In this document: positions 25,450 to 35,589 of the stretch, one piece after another | Layout: every line of letters starts with the position of its first letter | How positions within the stretch are numbered: the stretch's first letter is position 1 | The notes under the pieces: generated by a model | Told to the model about the DNA's origin: nothing | The model's input: the letters and a program-made list of their open reading frames with translations, nothing else | Databases searched by the model: none | NCBI GenBank assembly: GCA_937873655.1 | Contig: CALMYQ010000093.1 | Span: forward strand, 147,473-211,472 | From: an uncultured Lewinella sp. | GTDB lineage: Bacteria > Bacteroidota > Bacteroidia > Chitinophagales > Saprospiraceae | Length of the DNA stretch: 64,000 nucleotides | Reading direction: 5' to 3' | Position numbers and translations under genes: made by a program

Positions 25450-27198
25450 ATGTCGACAGCAACACAGACTCAACCGGCGTCCATCCACCCGGTCGGCCGG
25501 TTTTTCAGGATGATCCGCCTTGACCGGAAAGATATCTACTACGTTTACCTGTACGCTATTTTTGCCGGACTCATTACCCTGAGCTTGCCGCTGGGGATCC
25601 AGGCCATCATCAGCCTGATCGCGGGAGGAGATATATCGGCTTCTTTGGTCGTCCTGGTGTTGGTAGTAACAGCCGGCACAGCGTTCACGGGCGCGCTCAA
25701 GGTCATGCAGCTGACCGTTACGGAAACGATCCAGCGGCGGATATTTACCCGGTCGGCATTTGATTTTGCCTATCGCCTGCCCCGCCTGCAAATGGACGCC
25801 CTGGCCGGCACGCATCCGCCCGAACTCATCAACCGCTTCTTCGACACGACGACCTTGCAAAAAGGACTGCCCAAGATCATCATCGACTTCTCATCGGCGG
25901 TGCTGCAAATCTTTTTCGGTTTGCTCCTCATTTCATTCTACCATCCGTTGTTCATCTTTTTTGCCCTGGCCCTGATCCTGGTGCTGGCGCTGATCATCCG
26001 GATGACCGGGCCGGCTGGATTAAAGACCAGCCTGAAGGAATCAAAGTACAAATACGAAGTGGCTTATTGGCTGGAAGAAGTGGCCCGCGCCTTGAATACC
26101 TTCAAATTGGCGGGCAATGACAAGCAGATCATCCAGAAAACGGACGATCTGCTATGCGGGTATCTCGACAACCGCAAAAAACATTTCAGCATTCTCAAAA
26201 CCCAGTACATCAGCGTTGTGGTGTTCAAAACCCTGATCACGGCGAGCCTGCTGATGCTGGGCAGCTACCTCGTTATTCAGAATCAGATCAATATCGGACA
26301 GTTCGTAGCTGCCGAAATCGTCATCCTGCTGGTGCTGGCTTCCGGCGAGAAACTCATACTGGTGATGGAAACGATATATGATGTGCTCACAGCCCTCGAC
26401 AAGATCGGCGCGGTGATGGACCTTCCGTTGGAACAAACCAGCTCGCTTCCTGCCGGTCAACCCGTTTTTGACCGGGGGCTGCAGATCAGCGTAAGCGATC
26501 TCTATTACCGGCATGACCGGTCGCGGAAACCCATAATCAACGGTCTGGATCTTGACATCGCTTCAGGTGAGAAAGTGCTGATCGCCGGCTATAATGCCTC
26601 CGGTCGGGCTACCCTGATGCGGATCCTGTCGGGGCTTTACACCGGGTTTGAAGGGGCCATAACCTATAACGGCTTTCCGCTGCGCAATCTGGACCTGTTT
26701 GAACTCCGGAAATACATCGGGGATTACTCCGCTTACGAGGACATCGTGAAGGGAACCGTGCTGGAAAATATCACGCTGGGACGGCCGGATGCTGAGATGG
26801 AGGAAGTCATTTCGGTTGCTGACCGGGTCGGACTTGCCCCATACCTGGAGCAGCTGCCGGAAGGCTATCAGACCATGCTGCTGCCGGCCGGCCGGAATCT
26901 GCCTCAAAAAGTACGCGTCCGGCTGATGCTGGCCCGTACGCTGCTTTCCAACCCGCTGTTATTGATGGCGGAGGCTTTCTTCGCGGGGCAGGAACAAAAT
27001 GACCGGAAAATGATTGCGGATCTGTTTACCGCTCCCGAGCGGAACTGGACACTTGTCGCTACCTCCGACGACCCTTACCTGGCGTCAAAATGCGACCGGA
27101 TCATTATTCTCGAAAACGGCAAGATCGCGGCTTCCGGTTCGTTTGAAACCGTCCGGAGGAGCCCGCATTTCAAAAAGGTATTCAAAACCGTTGGATAA
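25450..27198 (+). CDS. ABC-exporter-like protein with a degenerate, probably inactive ATPase domain
   Basis: The 582-residue protein is built like a type I secretion exporter: a six-helix membrane domain (about 25-320, for example LYAIFAGLITLSLPLGIQAI) and a C-terminal ABC domain (about 345-582). The ABC motifs have all decayed. Walker A reads GYNASGRATL (380-389, Arg386 for Lys), Walker B reads PLLLMAEAF (Ala507 for the Asp, Glu508 kept), the signature is LPQKVRVRLMLARTLL in place of LSGGQ, the Q-loop is GDYSAYED, and the H-loop His is Ser539. The fold is otherwise well kept. It is followed directly by HlyD and TolC partners, so the complex is probably used but may be powered by another ATPase or be structural. 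Confidence 0.85.
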   Translation: MSTATQTQPASIHPVGRFFRMIRLDRKDIYYVYLYAIFAGLITLSLPLGIQAIISLIAGGDISASLVVLVLVVTAGTAFTGALKVMQLTVTETIQRRIFTRSAFDFAYRLPRLQMDALAGTHPPELINRFFDTTTLQKGLPKIIIDFSSAVLQIFFGLLLISFYHPLFIFFALALILVLALIIRMTGPAGLKTSLKESKYKYEVAYWLEEVARALNTFKLAGNDKQIIQKTDDLLCGYLDNRKKHFSILKTQYISVVVFKTLITASLLMLGSYLVIQNQINIGQFVAAEIVILLVLASGEKLILVMETIYDVLTALDKIGAVMDLPLEQTSSLPAGQPVFDRGLQISVSDLYYRHDRSRKPIINGLDLDIASGEKVLIAGYNASGRATLMRILSGLYTGFEGAITYNGFPLRNLDLFELRKYIGDYSAYEDIVKGTVLENITLGRPDAEMEEVISVADRVGLAPYLEQLPEGYQTMLLPAGRNLPQKVRVRLMLARTLLSNPLLLMAEAFFAGQEQNDRKMIADLFTAPERNWTLVATSDDPYLASKCDRIIILENGKIAASGSFETVRRSPHFKKVFKTVG

Positions 27199-28572
27199 AT
27201 GCTGAATATATCCCGAATCCGGATCAATGCGCAGATCGATAACCGCGAATTGCGATCCCTACGCCAAACCGGCTTGTCGGATGCGCATCGGCTGTTCACC
27301 CGGTGGCTCGTCGGCATGCTGATTGCCATCCTCCTTTTCATGTTCTTGCCCTGGACCCAGAACATTCAATCAAAAGGCAAGGTCACTACGCTTCGCCCCG
27401 AACAGCGGCCGCAGACCATCCACGCTACGATCGCAGGACGGATCGAAAAGTGGTATGTCCGCGAAGGCCAATTGCTGCAAAAAGGCGATACCATTGCGTA
27501 TTTGTCCGAGGTCAAAACGGAGTATTTCGACCCGGAGTTGGCGCCGCGCACCGCGCGCCAGGTGGATGCCAAGGAAGGGGCTATCGGCGCCTACCGGGGT
27601 AAGGCCGCCGCACTCGATCAACAGGTTCAGGCGCTTCGGAGCGAATTGACCTTCAAGCAGTCGCAGCTGGCCAACAAAATACGCCAGGTGAACCTGAAGA
27701 TTGCTTCGGACAGCATCGAGGTCGAGCGCGCCAGGCTGGACCTTGAAATCGCCGAACGGCAATTGCAGCGCACGCAGGCGCTCTTTGACCAGGGCATCAA
27801 ATCCCTGAGCGATCTGGAGGAAAAACGGTTGAAAAAACAGGAAGCAAACGCCAAATGGGTAGCTGCGGACAATAAACTTCTGGTCAACCGCAACGAACTG
27901 GCCAATGCCCGCCTCGACCTCGAAACAACCCGGTATGAATACGCCCAAAAGATCGCCAAAACAGGGTCCGATCGTTTCAGTACGCTTTCCGAGCTATACG
28001 ATGCGGAGGCCGTCGTCAACAAACTCCTGATCGATTCGGCCAATTATGCGCTGCGCAGCCGCTTCTACTACATCACGGCGCCGCAGGACTGTTACGTCAC
28101 CAAAGCCCTCAAACCCGGTATCGGTGAAACGCTCAAGGAAGGCGACCCCATTGTGAGCATCATGCCGGACAGCTTCGACCTGGCAGTAGAGCTGTATATA
28201 AAACCCATGGACCTGCCGCTGGTCGACCTGGGGCAGGAGGTCCGCTTCATCTTTGACGGGTGGCCGGCGATCGTTTTTTCGGGTTGGCCCGACCAGTCCT
28301 TCGGCGCCTTCAGCGGCCGTATAGTTGCCATCGACAATATGATCAGCGAGAACGGCGCCTACAGGGTGCTGGCCGCGCCGGATCCGGACGGCAAAGCCTG
28401 GCCGTCGGCCCTTCGGCCCGGATCCGGTGCACAGGGAATAGCCCTGCTCGGCCGGGTGCCGGTATGGTATGAAATATGGCGCAAGCTCAACGGATTTCCG
28501 CCGGATTATTACCGGCCGGATGCGACCGGTGAAATGCCGAAAACCAAAGCGCCCGTCAAATCGCTCAAGTAA
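27199..28572 (+). CDS. HlyD family periplasmic adaptor (membrane fusion protein)
   Basis: The 457-residue protein begins directly after the upstream stop (TAA then ATG). A membrane anchor lies at about 33-53 (RWLVGMLIAILLFMFLPW), then a lipoyl-like domain (IQSKGKVTTLRPEQ, ATIAGRIEKWYVREGQ), a long coiled coil at about 130-255, and the second lipoyl half and beta barrel (FYYITAPQDCYVTKALKPG, VELYIKPMDLPLVDLGQEVR). It is the periplasmic link from the ABC-like inner-membrane protein to the TolC protein. Expression is coupled to both by tight spacing. Confidence 0.9.
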   Translation: MLNISRIRINAQIDNRELRSLRQTGLSDAHRLFTRWLVGMLIAILLFMFLPWTQNIQSKGKVTTLRPEQRPQTIHATIAGRIEKWYVREGQLLQKGDTIAYLSEVKTEYFDPELAPRTARQVDAKEGAIGAYRGKAAALDQQVQALRSELTFKQSQLANKIRQVNLKIASDSIEVERARLDLEIAERQLQRTQALFDQGIKSLSDLEEKRLKKQEANAKWVAADNKLLVNRNELANARLDLETTRYEYAQKIAKTGSDRFSTLSELYDAEAVVNKLLIDSANYALRSRFYYITAPQDCYVTKALKPGIGETLKEGDPIVSIMPDSFDLAVELYIKPMDLPLVDLGQEVRFIFDGWPAIVFSGWPDQSFGAFSGRIVAIDNMISENGAYRVLAAPDPDGKAWPSALRPGSGAQGIALLGRVPVWYEIWRKLNGFPPDYYRPDATGEMPKTKAPVKSLK

Positions 28573-28605
28573 GGCCCGGCGCTTGTCCGAAAATTGTAAA
28601 GCAAG

Positions 28606-30024
28606 ATGAACAAACGAAACCGCATGATCAGATGGATAGGTGTAACAGCGTTGTTGCTGTGCCCCCGGCTGTTTTTCGCACAACCCGCAGACAGTGCGGG
28701 GGTTCTGGAAGCCGCCGATTTCCTGGAAATGGTGTTGAACAATCATCCCGCAGCCCGGCGAGCCGGATTGCTCGACGCCCGCTCGGCTGCCTATACCCGT
28801 ATGATGCGGGGCAATTTCGACCCCAAGCTGTACAGCGATCTCCAGCAGAAGTTTTTTAAAGGCGATGAATATTTCACGATTTCCGAAAGCGGGATAAAAG
28901 CCCCCTTGTGGTACGGCATTTCCCTCAAAGGCGCCTACGCTACGGCTTCAGGCGGCGTCCTCAATCCGGAAAACAAACTGCCGGCAGGCGGACAGGCGGT
29001 ATTGGGCGCAGGCATATCCCTGATCCGGGGGCTCGTATTTGACGAACGCCGCGCAGGCGTGCAACAGGCCCGGATCAACACCCGGATGAATGAAGCCGAG
29101 AAACGGCTCCTGCGCAACGACCTCGCCATGGAGGCCATAACCGCTTATTGGGAATGGTCGGCTGCCTACGCCCAACTGGGGATGCTCGAACAGGCGGTAG
29201 AGGCGGCGCGGCGCCGGCAGAACGGTATCGTACAGAGCTTTTTGCTGGGCGACAAGCCGGCCATCGACACCCTGGAGTCCTTTCTGGTGTTGCAGAGCCG
29301 GGAAATGGAGTTGAACGATGCGGCGCTCATATATCAGAACACAGCGATCGCCGTTTCCGGATACCTCTGGGATGCCCAGGGGAACCCATTGAAGATCACC
29401 GATATGCTGCGGCCTTCGTTGCCGGAAAAACAGCCTGAAGACGTCGTCAAACCCGATACGGTACTGGCACGCCTCGGGGATGCGCACCCGTTCCTGGAAC
29501 TGACCCGGCAAAAGATCCGGTTGCTGGAAACCGAACAACGCCTGAACAGAGAACAGCTCAAACCCCGCCTGGATGTGGAATACAACCTGCTGGGCGACCG
29601 GTGGCAGTTCGGTGACGCTTCCGCCGGGTGGTTCGGCAACTACAAGTGGGGGCTCAAACTCGAATACCCGCTGTTTACCCGCAAAGAACGGGGCAAACTG
29701 GAATTGACAGCGGTCAAACTGCTGGATACGCAATACGAACTTCAGCAAAAATATATCGATGTGGCCAACAAATTCCGCCGGTATTATGCCGCTTATGAAA
29801 TAACCGTCCGGCAACTTGAACTGGCCCGCAGCATGGCGTCAGATTATGAGATTTTGCTGGCTGCCGAACAGCAGAAGTTCAATATCGGCGAAAGTTCGAT
29901 CTTCCTGATCAACAGCCGCGAACAAAAGCTGATCGAAGCCCGCCTGAAAAGCATCAAGTTGAATGCGGAATGTATGAAATTGCTCGCTGCCCTCCAATGG
30001 TCGGCAGGTGAACTGGCGGAGTGA
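28606..30024 (+). CDS. TolC family outer-membrane efflux protein
   Basis: The 472-residue protein has a signal peptide (MIRWIGVTALLLCPRLFFAQ) and the two repeated helical/barrel halves of the TolC family, e.g. FLEMVLNNHPAARRAGLLDA near the start of the first half and NREQLKPRLDVEYNLLGD at the second, ending AALQWSAGEL. It forms the outer-membrane channel of the export complex encoded by this operon. It follows the HlyD gene by 33 bp. Confidence 0.9.
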   Translation: MNKRNRMIRWIGVTALLLCPRLFFAQPADSAGVLEAADFLEMVLNNHPAARRAGLLDARSAAYTRMMRGNFDPKLYSDLQQKFFKGDEYFTISESGIKAPLWYGISLKGAYATASGGVLNPENKLPAGGQAVLGAGISLIRGLVFDERRAGVQQARINTRMNEAEKRLLRNDLAMEAITAYWEWSAAYAQLGMLEQAVEAARRRQNGIVQSFLLGDKPAIDTLESFLVLQSREMELNDAALIYQNTAIAVSGYLWDAQGNPLKITDMLRPSLPEKQPEDVVKPDTVLARLGDAHPFLELTRQKIRLLETEQRLNREQLKPRLDVEYNLLGDRWQFGDASAGWFGNYKWGLKLEYPLFTRKERGKLELTAVKLLDTQYELQQKYIDVANKFRRYYAAYEITVRQLELARSMASDYEILLAAEQQKFNIGESSIFLINSREQKLIEARLKSIKLNAECMKLLAALQWSAGELAE

Positions 30025-30154
30025 TGACCCCCTGTTCGCGCCAGGTGCATTCAAAGGAAAATCAAATAAATATAAAAAACAAAAAGTTAAAAATAATATA
30101 AATCAAACAAATTTATTTAAAATTGCAACGGAAAACATACTGGAGAGAACTGAC

Positions 30155-31306
30155 ATGCAACCATTTGAACGAGCGATCCTTCATCTGGATCTGGACGCTT
30201 TTTTTGCATCCGTGGAATGCCTGCGCAACGATGCCCTGCGCGGCAAACCCCTCATTATCGGCGGAACCGGCGGGCGCGGGGTCGTTGCATCCTGCAGCTA
30301 TGAAGCCCGCAAGTTCGGTGTGCGGTCCGCGATGCCGGTGAAAATGGCGCTCCGCCTTTGCCCGGATGCCGTTGTTCTGCGCGGCGATATGGATGCCTAC
30401 TCCCGGCATTCCCAGTTGATCACGGAGGTTATAGAAACGGAAGCTCCCCTGTTTGAAAAAGCCTCCATCGACGAATTTTACCTCGACCTCAGCGGGATGG
30501 ACCGCTATATCGGCTGCTGGAAATGGGCCCGGGAACTGCGTGCGAAACTCTTTAAAGAAGCCGGTTTGCCCTTTTCCATGGCGCTTTCCGTCAATAAGCT
30601 GGTCTCGAAAGTGGGCGCGGGCGAAGCAAAACCCAATGGCAGCCGGATTGTGGAAAATGGAACGGAACAGGCCTTCCTGGCTCCGTTGCGCATCCGGAAA
30701 CTCCCCGGTATCGGCGATGCGACGGCCCGCAAACTCAACCTCATGGGCGTGCAGACCGTACAAACCCTCAGCTTATTACCTCCCCTGTTGTTGCGGCGCG
30801 AATTCGGCCGGCCCGGCCTCGAGCTCTGGAAAAAAGCCAACGCCATCGACGAAAGCCCCGTTGTACCGTACCGCGACCAACAATCCATGTCGACCGAAGA
30901 TACCCTTCTTACGGACACGATCGACCCCCGGTTCCTGCGCGATAAGCTCACAGGGATGGTCACCCGCCTGGCATACGAACTGCGGCAGGCCGGAAAGCTG
31001 ACCGCCTGCGTAACCGTGAAGATCCGCTATACCGATTTCAACACCTTTACCAAACAGCAGAAACTCCCTTATACCGCCCACGATACCGACTTGCTGCATT
31101 GCGCGCACGAATTGCTGGACCGGCTCTACGAACGCCGCCAGGCCATCCGCCTCATCGGCATCAAATTCAGCAACCTCGTCTGCGGCTACCCCCAAATGGA
31201 ACTCTTTCGCGATACCGGCGAAGACGAACGCCTCCTGCACGCCATGGATCAGATCCGCGCGAAATTCGGTAAAGACGCCATCACCCGCAGCACGGAACAA
31301 ACCTGA
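30155..31306 (+). CDS. dinB: DNA polymerase IV (Y-family, DinB)
   Basis: The ATG at 30155 starts MQPFERAILHLDLDAFFASVE; an in-frame start at 30008 would overlap the TolC gene and has low-complexity sequence. The 383-residue protein has the Y-family palm with DLDAFF and SIDEFYLDL (catalytic Asp/Glu), the finger ASCSYEARKFGVRSAMPV, helix-hairpin-helix LRIRKLPGIGDATARKLNLM and a little-finger domain (TDFNTFTKQQKLPYT). The final residues do not form an obvious beta-clamp motif. The gene is followed by a second DnaE gene, the dinB-dnaE arrangement used for translesion synthesis. Confidence 0.92.
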   Translation: MQPFERAILHLDLDAFFASVECLRNDALRGKPLIIGGTGGRGVVASCSYEARKFGVRSAMPVKMALRLCPDAVVLRGDMDAYSRHSQLITEVIETEAPLFEKASIDEFYLDLSGMDRYIGCWKWARELRAKLFKEAGLPFSMALSVNKLVSKVGAGEAKPNGSRIVENGTEQAFLAPLRIRKLPGIGDATARKLNLMGVQTVQTLSLLPPLLLRREFGRPGLELWKKANAIDESPVVPYRDQQSMSTEDTLLTDTIDPRFLRDKLTGMVTRLAYELRQAGKLTACVTVKIRYTDFNTFTKQQKLPYTAHDTDLLHCAHELLDRLYERRQAIRLIGIKFSNLVCGYPQMELFRDTGEDERLLHAMDQIRAKFGKDAITRSTEQT

Positions 31307-31426
31307 ACACCGAGGAACCAATCAAATCACCCCCCGGCAGCCGTAACCTCAACGAATCAACCACGCGTGCCGCGTGGCAGGCCAGATCAACAGATCAACG
31401 CATCAACAAATGACCAAACAAAACAC

Positions 31427-32719
31427 ATGCACCTCAACTGTCATACCTATTTCAGCCTGCGCTACGGGACGCTGTCGCCCCGCCGCCTCGTGGAAAAAGC
31501 CGCCGCCTGGGGAATAGAATCCCTGGCGCTGACCGACATCAACAACACGAGTTGCGCCCTGGAGTTCTATCAATATTGCCGCGAACTGGGCGTAAACCCC
31601 GTCCTGGGCGTCGAATTCCGGCACGACGGGGAATTCCTGTACCTGGGGCTTGCCCGCAACCCCGAAGGCTGGCGCGCGCTCAACGAATTGCTGACGGCGT
31701 GTTCGCTGGCCGGAATGCCCATACCCCCGTCGCCGCCGGATTGGCCCGATGTATGGGTTGTATATCCGAAGCTGACCAAAGCCCTGTCTCAATTCCGGGA
31801 AAACGAATTGCTGGGCATACGCCCCGAACACGTCAACCGGCTGTTTTCCCACGAATTGCGGCACCATCAGCACAAACTGGTCATGCTTAGCCCGGTCACC
31901 TTTTTTGACGACGACGGCTGGACCCTGCACCGCTTGCTGAGAGCCGTCGATCTGAATACCGTCATTGCCAAGCTGCAGCCCCGGGATACCGGCAAGACCA
32001 ACGACCGGCTGCTGCCGCCTGAAACCCTGCATTCCTATTACCGTCAATATCCCGGCATTTTGCGCAATACCCGGCGGGTGATGGAAAGTTGCCAGGTTGA
32101 TTTTGAAACCGGTCTGCAACACAATCGCCAGACTTTCACCGGAGATAAGGCCGGCGATTTCGAACTCCTTTCCAAGTTGGCGCTCAACGGCTGCCGGACC
32201 CGTTACGACCCTCATGACCGCAACGCCCTGGAACGGGTGCAACGAGAACTCAAGGCCATCCGCGAGCAGGATTTTTGCGCCTATTTCCTCATCGCCTGGG
32301 ATGTGGTGCGCTACGCGCGGTCGGCCGGTTACCGCCATGTGGGCCGGGGGAGCGGCGCCAATTCGATCGTGGCGTATTGCATCGGGATAACGGATGTCGA
32401 CCCGCTTGAGCTGGACCTTTATTTCGAGCGGTTCATCAACCCCTACCGCGCGTCGCCGCCGGATTTCGATATCGATTTTTCGTGGGACGAACGAGATGAC
32501 GTAACCGATTACATTTTCAAGCGATACGGCCGCGAGCACGTCGCCCTGCTGGCCACCTACAGCACTTTTCAGTTCAACGCCGCCGTTCGCGAACTCGGCA
32601 AGGTATTCGGCCTTTCCAAAGCGGAAATCGATTTCATTGCCGACCACCTGGGCGAAATTTGCAGCGACGACTGGGAATGGGAAGAGGAGGCGGGGGAAAG
32701 TAAAAATGTAAAGGACTGA
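31427..32719 (+). pseudogene. Second DNA polymerase III alpha (DnaE), N-terminal part
   Basis: The ATG at 31427 begins HLNCHTYFSLRYGTLSPRRL, a PHP domain (HxH motif). The frame continues with GRGSGANSIVAYCIGITDVD and PDFDIDFSWDERDDV, the polymerase palm with catalytic Asp, then DHLGEICSDDWEWEEEAGE and stops at 32719. An intact DnaE of this group has about 1000-1100 residues; this piece is 430. The remainder is in another frame from 32778. The stop and shift coincide with a short palindromic insertion. It may be a pseudogene, or a split enzyme rejoined by two chains. Confidence 0.75.
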
Positions 32720-32778
32720 ATTCAAACTTCAAAAGTAAAAAACCGCCCCCCTGTTTTACATTCAAAAATTTTACTTTT
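32697..32778. repeat. Short palindromic insertion in the second dnaE gene
   Basis: AAAGTAAAAATGTAAA (32697-32712) has an imperfect inverted partner at 32755-32778 (TTTACATT, six extra bases, TTTTACTTT). The AT-rich inverted ends and a C6 run between them look unlike the GC-rich flanking coding sequence. A similar AAAGTTAAAATGTAAACG lies at 24236-24253 next to another gene. It introduces both a stop and a frame change. Confidence 0.6.
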
Positions 32779-34652
32779 TGCATTTTAACCAACGCATATC
32801 ACCCGAACCGGAAAAACCGGACCTGGAAGCCCTCAACCGGGAACGCCGGGCAGAGATCCGGGCCAGACTGCACCCGATGGCCCGGACAATACTCCGCTAT
32901 GCCGCCATGTTGCAGGATTTCCCCAACCATTTGTCCATCCATGCCGGCGGCGTGCTGATCTCCGAACGGCCGCTTACCTGTTTCACCGCCCTGGAGATGA
33001 TGCCCAAGGGATTCCCGGTTACCCATTTCGATATGCACCATGCCGAGGATTGGGGTTTTCACAAATTCGATATCCTCAGCCAGCGGGGGCTGGGCCATAT
33101 CAAGGATGCAGTGGATATTATCCGGGAAAATCAGGGGCGGGCCGTCGATGTCGATGATGTCGGCCGGATCAAAAAGGATGAACGCGTACGGGAACTGCTG
33201 CGGTCCGGGCATTGTACCGGTTGTTTTTATATCGAAAGCCCGGCCATGCGCGGCCTGTTGCAGAAATTGCGCTGCGATACCTACATACATCTGGTGGCGG
33301 CCAGTTCCATTATCCGCCCCGGAGTAGCCCGGTCGGGGATGATGCGCGAGTACATTCGCCGGTTCCACGATCCGGAAGGGTTCGAATATCCGCATCCCGT
33401 TTTCAGGGAGCACCTGGGCGAAACCTTCGGCGTTATGGTGTATCAGGAAGATGTAATGAAGATCGTTCACCATTTTGCGGGGCTCGATCTGGGAGAAAGC
33501 GACGTGCTGCGCCGGATCATGACCGGCAAGAAATTCAAGGACGATACCTTTGAGCGGCTGCGCGAAAAATACCTGGAAAACTGCCGCAACCGGGGCTATT
33601 CCGACGCGTTGACGGAAAATATCTGGCGGCAGATCGAGAGCTTTTCCGGTTATTCCTTCTGCAAGGCGCATTCGGCCAGTTTCGCGGTGGAGAGCTTTCA
33701 AAGCCTTTACCTGAAGGCTTATTTCCCGCTGGAATTCATGGTGGCCGTGATCAATAATTTCGGTGGGTTTTACCAGACCGAATACTACGTACACGAAGCC
33801 CGTATGGCCGGTGCGAACATCCACCCGCCCTGCATCAACCACAGCCGGTACCTGACCGCTATTGAAGATCGCGAAGTCTATCTGGGATTTATTCACCTTA
33901 CGGGTATGGAGCGGCAAACGGCGCACCGCATCATCGCCCGCCGTACCGGGGGTGGCCCATTCCGCAGCCTGGCCGACTTTGTACGCCGGGTGCCGATTGC
34001 CCAGGAACAACTGGAACTCCTCATCCGGATAGGCGCTTTTCGCTTCACCGGCCGGAGCAAATACGAACTGATGTGGGAAAAGAACGCCGTATTCAACCCG
34101 AAAGAGGGCTACGAGGCCACACCCGACCTGTTCCCGGAAGCCTACGATTACATTCTTCCTCCAAATACCGCGCAACCCCAACCGGATATGGAGCAGAACC
34201 AACCGGATGCTGAGCAGCATCAAAACACCCCCCCCTCACCCTCTCTCCACGAAGGCCCCCACGACCAGGCATTCGACGAAATAGAATTGCTCGGCTTCCC
34301 GCTGTGTTCCCCGTTCGACCTGCTGGCAGATGACAGCGCCTACTGCGATGATGTTGTCAAGGCCCGGTTTCACCGCCATTTGGGCAAAGTGGTGCATATT
34401 CTGGGGTACTACGTATGCCGTAAAGAAGTCCGTACAGTCAACGGGCAGTTGATGGCGTTCGGTACCTGGCTTGACCGCGACGGCCATTTTTTCGATACCG
34501 TGCATTTTCCCAATTTCCTGAGCCGGCATCCGTTCAGCGGGAAAGGCGTTTACTGTATCGAAGGCAAGATCACAGAAGAATTCGGATTTTTCAGCCTCGA
34601 AGTGATTGGGTTGAAAAGGCTGCCTTTCCGCAAGGACGAGCGATTCGAATAG
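32778..34652 (+). pseudogene. Second DNA polymerase III alpha (DnaE), C-terminal part
   Basis: The frame is 624 codons from a TTG at 32778 (first in-frame ATG 32877). It carries the rest of the polymerase: FPNHLSIHAGGVLISERPL, HFDMHHAEDWGFHKFDILSQ, VARSGMMREYIRRFHDPEG, GYSFCKAHSASFAVESFQS and a C-terminal OB-type region ending LEVIGLKRLPFRKDE. Together with the upstream piece it gives about 1055 residues, matching a full-length DnaE. There is no good start signal, so translation would need re-initiation at the TTG or another codon. Confidence 0.7.
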
Positions 34653-34720
34653 TCCCTTTTTTGAGGGGATGCGCAAAAATTGAGGGAAATCATTTATCTT
34701 GCCCATACAAAACAAAGCCT

Positions 34721-35419
34721 ATGGAATGGCTTAAGCACTCTCTCAACGACATCGTATCCCTGTTCTTTCCCAACCTGTGCCTGGCATGTGGAGAAAACCT
34801 GCCGCCCAGGCAGGAAATGATCTGCGTTCATTGCCAGTACAAACTGCCGCGGACGGGCTTTCACGAACACCGGGAAAATCCTTTTACAGAAAGATTCTGG
34901 GGCCGGCTGCCGCTCGAAAGCGGAGCAGCGCTCTTTCATTTCATCAAGGGTGGAAAAGTGCAACGGCTTGTTCACCAGTTGAAATACAAGGATAAAGCGG
35001 ACATCGGCATACGGCTTGGGCAATGGTACGGGCGACTGCTCAGCGACAGCCCGTTGTTCCACAGTATAGACACGGTGATCCCGGTGCCTTTGCACCCCAA
35101 AAAGGAACACCTCCGCGGGTACAACCAGGCGGCCATGTTCGCCAAAGGGCTGGCTGACACCATGCAGGTCAACTGCCTTTCGCAGGGATTGCGCAGGAAT
35201 GTGTTTACCGAAACCCAGACCCGGAAGTCGCGCCTGGAAAGAGTGGAAAACGTTACCGAAGCTTTTGAGATCGCCCGGCCTGCCGACCTTAAAGGGCGGC
35301 ACGTCCTGCTGGTCGACGATATCATCACCACCGGCGCCACATTGGAAGCCTGCGGCCTGAAATTGCTCGAAGTACCGGGCTTGAAACTGAGCATGGCCAC
35401 GATCGGCTTTGCCGGGTGA
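34721..35419 (+). CDS. comF: ComF family phosphoribosyltransferase-like protein
   Basis: The ATG at 34721 (MEWLKHSLNDIVSLFFPN) was chosen over 34661, which overlaps no similarity. The 232-residue protein has a four-Cys zinc ribbon (CLACGENL and CVHCQYK), then KGGKVQRLVHQLKYKDK, DTVIPVPLHPKKEHLRGYNQ and the PRPP-binding loop HVLLVDDIITTGATLEAC. ComF proteins support DNA uptake and recombination of incoming DNA. It follows the split polymerase genes on the same strand. Confidence 0.9.
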   Translation: MEWLKHSLNDIVSLFFPNLCLACGENLPPRQEMICVHCQYKLPRTGFHEHRENPFTERFWGRLPLESGAALFHFIKGGKVQRLVHQLKYKDKADIGIRLGQWYGRLLSDSPLFHSIDTVIPVPLHPKKEHLRGYNQAAMFAKGLADTMQVNCLSQGLRRNVFTETQTRKSRLERVENVTEAFEIARPADLKGRHVLLVDDIITTGATLEACGLKLLEVPGLKLSMATIGFAG

Positions 35420-35427
35420 AGGTTAGT

Positions 35428-35529
35428 TTTAAGTCGTAAGTCGTAAGTCGTAAGTCGGGATCCTGAGCGGAGCCGAAGGATAAGTCGTAAGTCATCAGTT
35501 GTAAGTCCGGTGGCTGAGCGGAGTCGAAG
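35428..35529. repeat. Heptamer repeats (GTAAGTC) and two CTGAGCGGAGYCGAAG copies
   Basis: TAAGTCG is repeated in tandem at 35431-35458 and again near 35481-35505. The 16-mer CTGAGCGGAGYCGAAG occurs at 35463-35478 and 35514-35529, and its inverted form at 36666-36681. The heptamer's complement (GACTTAC) makes up the array at 60876-60986. Confidence 0.85.
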
Positions 35530-35589
35530 CCGCAGACGCCCAACTATCCAACCATAAAGCCGTAAAACCCTCCAACCATAAAGCCATTC

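Noticed and set aside
31403..34223. Long open frames (440 and 474 codons) on the minus strand opposite dnaE
   Set aside because: They lie wholly opposite the polymerase gene, lack motifs or starts with signals, and are explained by its GC-rich third codon positions.
32778..34652. C-terminal polymerase part as an independent gene
   Set aside because: No ATG or start signal within the first 33 codons and the similarity begins mid-domain; better explained as the second part of a broken gene.
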